Positions 56,834-64,000 of a DNA stretch of 64,000 nt are shown here, piece after piece. The notes under the pieces are model-generated. The model saw only the letters and a program-made list of their open reading frames with translations. It was not told the origin of the DNA and did not search any database. Both the position numbers and the translations under genes were made by a program. The stretch spans positions 372,001 through 436,000 of the forward strand of contig JACGCM010000465.1 of NCBI GenBank assembly GCA_014058105.1. Direction: 5' to 3'. Numbering within the stretch: the stretch's first letter is position 1; every line of letters starts with the position of its first letter. This stretch comes from Kingdonia uniflora. Lineage: Eukaryota > Streptophyta > Magnoliopsida > Ranunculales > Circaeasteraceae.

Positions 56834-58514
56834 ATGACCCACATCATTGAAGCAACCACTAACATACCACCCAAACTGGTCATATACTTCACCGACCACG
56901 ACCTCAGCTCAGTCTCCCATCTGCACGATGACGCCCTCATCATTTGGATTATGATTGGCGGTGTCCTCGTCAAGCGCATGCTGGTCGATTCTGGCAGCGG
57001 TGCTAACATCCTCTACTACGATACCCTTTGAAACATGAACATGTAGGATTGCCTGACACTCTCCAAAATAAAGATCTCTGGGTTTAATAGGTTCACCGAA
57101 TAGGCTATGGGAGAGTTTGTCACTCAGGTACAGGCCGGCCCAGTCGTGGTACCTACAATGTTCATCATCATCAACAGCCCCACAGTCTATTACAATGGTA
57201 TTCTGGGATGCAATTAGATCTATGCAATGAAGGCAGTCCCATCTTCCTACCACTAGGTAATACGCTTCCTAACAAAATTCGGCCCGTACCAGATATGAGG
57301 TTGCTAGGTCGCAGCCCGTATCTGTTACGCTAATTCACTTTAAAACTTAATAAATCATAAAAACTCTAAGAAAAAGGGGAAGCATATTGCCATTGAGGAT
57401 TAACAACAAACGGGGCACGAGCCCATGGTGGTGGACTCGTCCCCCGTTCCTTGCTGCACCGATATACTAGCGCATACAAACATACCACCAGACCAGAACG
57501 ATGCAGTTATTAGCACATTCAGCATAGCATGGACCCCGCATCTCATGGAGCCGGTCGTTAAGATTGACCTCGACGTCCCCATGAGGACAACATATATTGG
57601 TTCTTTTTTGACAGGTGACGTGCGAACAAGCCTTATCATACTCCTCCGGCAGTACAAAGATATTTCTGCTTGGTCCTTTAATGAAATGCCAGGTATCAAC
57701 CCCGCAGTGGCCTGTCATCACTTACGCGTTAACGACAAAGTAAGCCCTATCAAGCACAAACCACGCCGAACAACACCGAGATTATGTGGGGCCATCAACG
57801 ACGAGATCCAAAAGTTGCTGTAAGTAGGGTTTATTCCCATCGACTGCCCACACTGAATAGCTAACGTCGTCGTTACCCCCAAAAAGAATAGGAAAACCCG
57901 AGTGTGTATTGATTTTATCGACCTTAACCGGCACTGTCCAAAGGATAACTTCTCCATGCCCCTCATCACCGGACTGGTCGATTCCACGGCCGGACACAAG
58001 CGGTTATCCTTCATGTACGGTTACTCCGGGTATAACCAAATACCATTAACAGTCAAGGGTCAAGAGTGTACTTCCTTTAGCACAGAGCAGAACCTGTATT
58101 GTTATACCATCATGCCTTTGGCCTGAAGAACGTGGGCTCTACTTAAAACGCATCGTTACCACCATGTCTGAAGAACTGTTAGGAAAAATAGTTGAGGTCT
58201 ATATCGACGACATACTCGTCAAGAGTCAGTTGAGCGGTAACCATCTCACCAACCTCGCGAGTGTCTTCACAAAGTTGCAAACCTATAAGATGCGACTAAA
58301 CCTAGAGAAATGTAGCTTCAGAGTCTCCTCGGGGAAATTCCTCGGATACCTCATTACTCAACACGGCATTGAGGCCGACCCCGATCAAATCTGCGTTCTC
58401 ACCTGTATGCCATTACCACAGGCACTGAAACAAGTTCAAGCCCTCGCCGGCAAAATTGTAGCACCTAGACGCTTAATTTACAAAGCTTCCTACAAATGTC
58501 GTCCATTATTCTAA
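56834..58514 (+). pseudogene. pol: Element C protease and reverse transcriptase
   Basis: Protease: IIWIMIGGVLVKRMLVDSGS followed by GANILYYDTL (56,940-57,031), with catalytic Asp kept. RT: SWSFNEMPGINPAVACHHL, AINDEIQKLL, VVTPKKNRKTRVCIDFIDLN (57,870-57,930), GYSGYNQIPL, then VEVYIDDILVKSQLSGNHLT (58,192-58,250) with an intact YIDD box, and SSGKFLGYLITQHGIEADPD. Stops at about 57,822, 58,126 and elsewhere. Confidence 0.85.
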
Positions 58515-58574
58515 TGAATTTGTCAGAACGAAAAAGGCCAATGGAGCGACAACTGTGCGCCAGCCTTTTCGAAC

Positions 58575-59479
58575 ATGTTGCACTACCTAGCCACCCCACC
58601 CATCCTTAGTACCCGAACGAACACGATTTACTGGGTTTGTATCTCAGAAATACAAATGAATCTATCCGCGCAGTTCTCGTTCGTAGGGAAAACCAAACCA
58701 AGAAACCCATATACTTTGCCAGCAAAACCCTTTTGGGAGCAAAACTGCGATACTCCACTGTGGAGAAACAGGCCCTCGCCCTGGCATACGTCTCCCGAAA
58801 ACCACGACTATACTTTCTGGCTCATAAAATCAAGGTCATCACCGCTCAACCACTACGAAAGATCTTCGCCAAGAAAGATAAAACTCGCCGCATCGCTAAA
58901 TGGGCGATCACTCTAGGGGAGTTTGACATCCGTTATGAGCCAATGGTCGCGATCAAAGGACAGACGGTCGCCAACCTCCTCGCCGACCTCCCCATTGTCG
59001 ATGACAACTAGTATAACTAAGAAGATAAAGGCCATAACACCAATCTCGATCCCAACGAGTCGCAATACACTAAGGGATGGCGTCTGTATACTGACGGGTC
59101 TGTCAACGTAGGTGGCTCAGGTCTGGGGATAGTGTTGGTTAATCCCACAGATGAAAAGATCGAGAAGGCCATACAGGTCAACTTCCCCCTCAACAACAAC
59201 GAAGCGGAATACGAGGTATTATTATGTGGGGTAGATTGAACATTGGCTATGGGCGTAGAATAAATTTATATCTTTACCGATTTGCAGTTCATTATAAACC
59301 AGCATAGTGGGACGTTCTAGGCCAACGACATAATGTTCGGCTACATGGAAACCCTGAAACGGCGACTGGCTAAATTCCGAAAGGTCCACCTCGTGCACAT
59401 TCACTGCGGAGAGAATAAACACTCAGATGCCCTTGCGTATTTAGCAGACATCGTCGGCGACAGTCTCATGGTAATTTAG
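58575..59479 (+). pseudogene. pol: Element C RNase H plus second (archaeal-like) RNase H
   Basis: RNase H: KKPIYFASKTLLGAKLRYST, VEKQALALAYVSRKPRLYFL, EFDIRYEPMVAIKGQTVANL, ADLPIV (58,637-59,008). Second domain: GWRLYTDGSVNVGGSGLGIV (from 59,075; D of TDGS), LNNNEAEYEVLLCGVD (E), IYIFTDLQFIINQHSG (D), then GENKHSDALAYLADIV (last D). All four acidic positions can be read. A tandem pair of RNase H domains with the second of archaeal type is a Tat-lineage mark. Confidence 0.75.
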
Positions 59480-59527
59480 GTAAAAATCCTTGAAAAACCG
59501 AGTATACATGAGAACCAGATAACGACC

Positions 59528-60795
59528 ATGCAGACTAATCGTCCTTCCCTCTTCGACTGGCGCCAGCCTCTCCTCGACTTCCTCCGGGAACACCATATTA
59601 TTCCCGCTGATCGGTCAGCTGCCGAGACTATCTGTAACAGAACACGCAAATACACAATCATTAATGGAATACTCTTTCAAACTAGCCTATACGCTCCACA
59701 CCTTATATGTATCGCTGGGGAAAGGATTAACAGAATCATCACAGAAATCCACGAAGGCGTCTGCGGCGCCCACACAGTGGGTCATTCCATGGCCGATCGC
59801 GCTCGTACTCAAGGATTGTACTGGCCAACGATACGACAAGATTTTATAGCGTATGCCTAAAAATGTGACAAATGTCAATCCCACAAACGCTTAATTCATG
59901 CACCTGCGATCGACCTCAACACAGTCTCTAGCTTTTGGCCATTTATAAAATAAGGACTGGATATCATTGGGGTTCTCCCTATGGCGAGCGGGAGACGCCA
60001 ATGGTTGTTGGTTGCGATAGACTACTTTACCAAATGGATGGAGGCGATACCCCTCACCCGTATCAGGGAAGAAGAGGTCATCATCTACCTATGGAAATAC
60101 ATCATTACACGGTTCGGTGTCTCAGCAGTCTTGATGACCGACAATGGTACACATTTTGTGGGAAGCAAGGTCACAGATTTTGTCCAACCTTATAGCATCA
60201 AAATCCTTCCTTCCAGCCTCATACGCCCCCAGGAAAATGGGCAGGCTGAGGCCACCAACAAAATAATAATTGATGGTATTAGTAAATGCCTGGACGCGGC
60301 CAAAGGTCACTGGGTGGAGGAGCTGACCCAGGTTCTATGGTCTTACCGAATAACGCCGCGGAAGAGTACGGGCATCACCCCGTTTATGCTCATTTATGGC
60401 TCCGATGCAATTATACCTAACAAGGTCATCGCCAATACTACGAGATCCCTGATTGTGGGCAGTAAGATCAATGACCGACTCCTCGCTAAGAACCTCGACC
60501 AGATTGATGAAATTTGAGAGGAAGCATCTTCTCGCATGTTCTGGAATCAGGAGGCACTAAAAAGAAACTATAACAAATGGACGATTCCTCGGCAGTTCTG
60601 CGAAGGGAACTACGTCATGAAAAAGTCTTCCTTGTAGCTCACAATCATATCAAGGGAAAACTTCAGCCTAATTGGGAAGGTCTATACCTCATATCCCACG
60701 TCGTTGATGGCAATACCTACTGCCTACTTAATCGTGATGAAGTGGAACTCAAATCCCCCTGGAACACCATGAACCTCCACAAATGGATTCAGTAG
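59528..60795 (+). pseudogene. pol: Element C integrase
   Basis: The best preserved integrase here. Zinc domain: HEGVCGAHTVGHSM, QGLYWPTIRQDFIAYA, stop, KCDKCQSHKRLIHAP. Core: LVAIDYFTKWMEAIPLTRIR (first Asp), VSAVLMTDNGTHFVGSK (second Asp), RPQENGQAEATNKIII (Glu), then YRITPRKSTGITPFMLIYG. The end HLTNTMNLHKW-like text finishes at 60,795. Three stops (59,860; before 59,955; 60,517) and one late frameshift. No chromodomain, as expected for non-chromoviral Tat. Confidence 0.9.
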
Positions 60796-60868
60796 ACATA
60801 CCTTACGTGTATATAGTCACTTATCTTATATATTTTAGTTTTAGCTCCATAATCTTCCACGTACTCTT

Positions 60869-61425
60869 AATGACGAGAGTCATCTTTTAAAGTAAAAACG
60901 CACTCACATGACTGGGGGAGTCCTTAAAGTAGGACGTCCTCGCAATGACGAGAGTCATTTTTTGAAATAAAAATACACTTACATGACCGTAGGCGTCCTT
61001 GAAGTAGGACGTTCTCGTAATGACGAGAGTCATTTTTTAAAGTAATAACGCACTCACATGACTGTGGGCACCCTTGAAGTAGGACATCCTTGCAATGTGA
61101 GAGTTGTTTTTTAAAGTAAAAATGCACTCATATGACTGGGGGGTATCCTTGAAGTAGGACGTCCACGTAATAATGAGAGTCATTTTTTGAAGTAAAAACG
61201 TACTCACATGACTGGGGGTATCCTTGAAGTAGGACATCTTCGCAATGGCGAGAGTCATTTATTGAAGTAAAAACGTACTCACATGACTGAGGGAATCCTT
61301 AAAGTAGGACGTCCTCGCAATGACGAGAGTCATTTTTGGAAGTAAAAACGCACTCACATATCTGGGGGCGTCCTTGAAGTAGTACGTCCTCGCAATGACG
61401 AAAGTTATTTTTTGTAGTAAAAATG
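60869..61425. repeat. 75-bp minisatellite in the 3' untranslated zone of element C
   Basis: CACTCACATGACTG starts recur at 60901, 60976, 61051, 61125, 61201, 61276 and 61351, with a partial unit before and the phrase CACTC again at 61426. Unit text: CCTTGAAGTAGGACGTCCT, CGCAATGACGAGAGTCATTT, TTGAAGTAAAAACG. Seven full units of 74-76 bp. Any frame through it is a by-product of the repeat. Confidence 0.95.
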
Positions 61426-61429
61426 CACT

Positions 61430-62400
61430 CTAACAAGGCCTACCTAACACGATGGTTGATTATTTATGCCTATCTAGCTCACTCAGATGATTAAAACATT
61501 TATACGATTCAACTCCCACAAAGTTTACAACAAGAGCGCTATACTAGATCGTAAATCACTTACATTAAATACCAGCAAAGCCTAAACGGGAAACATACAA
61601 CATGGGCACGATCTCTCCCAAAGTCCATAGCCTGGGCCTTCGTAGTTGGTCACCTTCACACTTCTATGGCCATTACCCTCAGCACCACTTCACGACTAAC
61701 ACAGTTTTGGACTTGGTCACGCAAAATGAGATACCAAAACTATTGCTTCTCCTATGTTTTCCTCTCAGGAGTAGGAAGGGAAGAGGGGTAGATATATGAC
61801 ATTACTAATGGCTTCCTCACATGCCCACGATTGCCAAAATAAAACTCGGTGAAAAAGCCTACCCACACTGCTACCCGTGATTCGATTCTCGCATGCGATC
61901 GGGTCTACATCCTCTTCTTTGAAAGTTTGATTCTCAGGAGTAAAGCTCCAAGCTCTGGTTAGAGTTGGCTCCTCCTACAGTCCATTTTTATAAGCATCAG
62001 TCCTCATTTAATGTTTTGGGAAAAACCAAAAGTACCTTACCTCATTAATGCACCTATGGAACGTCGTCCACTTCCCCTCAGATGTCCCCACTTACTGCCC
62101 CATCCTTAAACTCCCATTTCGCAGCTCCTACAAGGGCTGGCCCAATGATACAAATACCCACTGAAGCCATCCCTGAACATTTTGTGGCCATGTAACGAAT
62201 ACACTGGCATGCACGAATACATATCCATAGTATTATACAGAAAATACATTATCCACGCTTCACAGAAAAAAAAAAAAAAAAAACATAAGTGGTTTTATAG
62301 CACATACGGCCACGAAGGGGACCCATCAACAACATAAGTTCGCCAAATAAGTACAAGTCTTTCACTCCTCGCCACTATGGGCCTTTCACATGTTATCACA
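61430..62400. other. Untranslated zone between minisatellite and antisense region of element C
   Basis: No gene recognised. An A-run of about 18 lies near 62,266. Confidence 0.5.
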
Positions 62401-63640
62401 GTTGTACTTTTAACTAAACAACGTCCGCCGAGGCTGCCTTCTCTTCCTCCGCCACCTGTACTTCTTCTTCGGTGGTGATGTCCATCATATCGTTGAGTAG
62501 CCGAGGACCTCGTCGTGTAGAATAACCGAGATAGCGCAGCTCGTGAATGTCTTGGTTTTGACGCAGAACGAGCAACGGTGGGGGCAACGTCGTTACCCAC
62601 CACTCGGTGGAAAGGCAAAATTCATCCTCCAGCCGTACTTTGCCATCCACCTGCTCGGTGACTCGACCCTACAACTCGATTGACACTTGCTTCCTTCCAG
62701 CGAGTTATTCACGAAGGGCTTGCTCACCCGCCTCCTTCATAAGCCCCAAGGCTTTTAGACCCCCGTGGGATAGCGGAACACGTTGGTCACATGTTCCGCT
62801 AGCTCGTATTGCACGGCCTCCTTTTTGAGCTCCTTCTGCATCGCTAGGATCTCCGCGAGCCATTGCTCTAACTCGGTATTCCAACCGACCAGGTTCTCGC
62901 TATGATAAACGGTGGCCTTAAGGGAGAGGGCACTGTATAGCACACGAATACACCATTAGCACAATAGCTGACCACCTACAAATACACGATTACGAACTTA
63001 CTTACCCTGATAGCTGCCACAATCGCTGTGCACAGAGCACGAGGATCATTCAACGCTTCAGCCACACACATCATCTCTTTTTCTTTGTACGACGTACTCT
63101 GTACTTCCCCCTCGGGCAAGCTACTCGCAAAGAGCTTACCACTACCCATAGAGTGGGTCCCTTCCTCCATATAGGACTGCGAAAGTAGCTCCCTTTTTAT
63201 ACCCAGAGTTCTTCTGGATCCTCGCCCATGAGCCCGACAACTACCGTCTTCTGCCACTTTGCAGCATGGGCCTCCTTCTCAGTATGGCCACTTACCCCCC
63301 TCAGACTGGGGCTTAATTCAGCGACAAGAGGTGTGGCTGGCGTCATGCCAGACGTATCCCTCCCCCTCATACGTAGTAATCATGGCTTCATCCTAACACT
63401 CTCTGTAGATTTGCAGCTATGCACACTCTCCACATAATACATATTGTTCATCGCATATAAACGGGGATCGCTATACTTCTTCGCAGAACAATATTTGTCC
63501 GAATCAAACATACAGTTTAGAATTATCGTCAACACCTGGTAGTCTTTATTTTTTTGACTGAGCACATGTAAACGCAAAGTTTTGTATGACACCTTTGCGA
63601 GCGTCACACCTGCACAAAAACGAACAACCATTTAGACAAC
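62400..63640 (-). pseudogene. Antisense ORF region of element C (partial in window)
   Basis: Minus-strand frames follow each other with stops between: FCAGVTLAKVSYKTLRLHVL (63,631-63,380), then a part with GRDTSGMTPATPLVAELSPS, AKWQKTVVVG, then MMCVAEALNDPRALCTAIVA and the donor-like GTAAGTAAG just after AIRV (about 63,015-63,000), then after a gap ATVYHSENLVGWNTELEQWL, AEILAMQKELKKEAVQYELA (coiled coil, 62,943-62,755), and VRLEDEFCLSTEWW near the end. Same place and direction as the antisense regions of A and B, with the same coiled-coil-before-end layout. The N-terminal Transposase_28-like part would lie beyond or near the window end. Confidence 0.5.
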
Positions 63641-64000
63641 GCGAATAACAAATGATAGTCGCTTTCAGTTACATATTACTAAACGTATAACTTACACTTC
63701 GTGCAGGTACATACCTTCTTCTTTTTTTTGGTCCCAATTTATGCCATTTCCTCGAAGTTGGTTCCTTGTCCTTTAGGAGGAAGTCTACGGGGTCTCTTGA
63801 CTTTTAATTCATTTACAGGAGGCACGGTAGTTCCTTTCAAAACCTTTAACCGTGTATGAGCATTACTTGCAGGTGCATACCCTTTAGTCACTTTAGCGAC
63901 GTCATTGAATGCATCCGGCAGTTCATTGGCAGCTTGTTGTAAAGGAATTATCTATTAGAGTTACCTTCACTCTATTTAGTAATGGGATCCAGATAAGATA
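63641..64000. other. Window end, within element C
   Basis: Probably continues the antisense region: minus-strand text such as KRPRRLPPKGQGTNFEEMA (about 63,800-63,735) is basic and open. No LTR seen. Confidence 0.35.

Larger units (their letters stand above)
54310..64000 (+). mobile_element. Tat-lineage Ty3/Gypsy element C (3' end beyond the window)
   Basis: 5' LTR, primer site, gag, protease, reverse transcriptase, RNase H, second RNase H, integrase, 75-bp minisatellite and antisense region follow in order. The 3' LTR is not within the window. Same architecture as A and B but a separate family by sequence. Inserted in the NSN1 fragment; left target bases CTAGG (54305-54309). Confidence 0.85.

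Noticed and set aside
61037..61258. Minus-strand repetitive protein (LKKMTL.. repeats)
   Set aside because: It arises because the 75-bp repeat unit is a multiple of three; no start context or conservation suggests translation.
60869..61425. CRISPR-like array of regular repeats
   Set aside because: Units are contiguous 75-bp direct repeats with no unique spacers, in a plant retroelement.

Overview
This is a plant nuclear window, almost certainly angiosperm and probably eudicot. The species cannot be told from sequence alone. The evidence is plant-type LTR retrotransposons (chromoviruses with C-terminal chromodomains, Tat-lineage Ty3/Gypsy elements with two RNase H domains), tRNA-iMet-type primer sites, a CACTA end with a Ptta/En/Spm-type transposase gene, and fragments of plant housekeeping genes with GT-AG introns. 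No bacterial operon, tRNA, rRNA or CRISPR was found. No long intact gene was found. Nearly every coding region carries stops and frameshifts, many of them CAG/CAA to TAG/TAA, as expected of old methylated repeats.

Layout. 1-5,261: an apparently non-coding LTR element (E0), its 3' LTR, and unassigned DNA. 5,262-12,678: a nested stack. Outer element E4 holds a SINE in one LTR, gag-only element E5 (itself hit by a 61-bp hAT-type insertion), and deleted element E3. 12,679-14,314: unassigned DNA with an MCTP-like C2-domain fragment. 14,320-19,663: chromovirus E1 with a perfect CAAAC target duplication and an E3-family solo LTR in its reverse transcriptase. 19,664-21,198: a perfect 157-bp tandem duplication in an unidentified coding-like stretch. 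21,199-25,761: chromovirus E2, lying just after exon 5 of a minus-strand SPATA20-like (thioredoxin-domain) gene at 25,862-29,505. The 2.7-kb intron 4 of that gene contains a LINE remnant and an LTR-like stretch. 29,560-29,909: a 175-bp dimeric repeat.

29,953-47,681: two Tat-lineage elements (A and B) of one family, head to tail with a single LTR between them. Each has an antisense ORF region downstream of pol. An hAT MITE lies in B. 47,682-54,309: a CACTA terminus followed by same-strand fragments of four unrelated host genes (AGXT2-type aminotransferase, PP2C/kinase, acetyl-CoA synthetase, nucleostemin-like NSN1) and a Transposase_24 gene, which looks like a gene-capturing CACTA element. 54,310-64,000: a third Tat element (C) inserted in the NSN1 fragment, with 5' LTR, gag, pol, a 75-bp minisatellite and an antisense region. 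Its 3' LTR lies outside the window.

How it fits together: the window is a record of layered transposition. The parts most worth study are the probable Pack-CACTA collage, the conserved antisense region of the Tat elements, and the different minisatellites that each Tat copy carries at the same place after pol.
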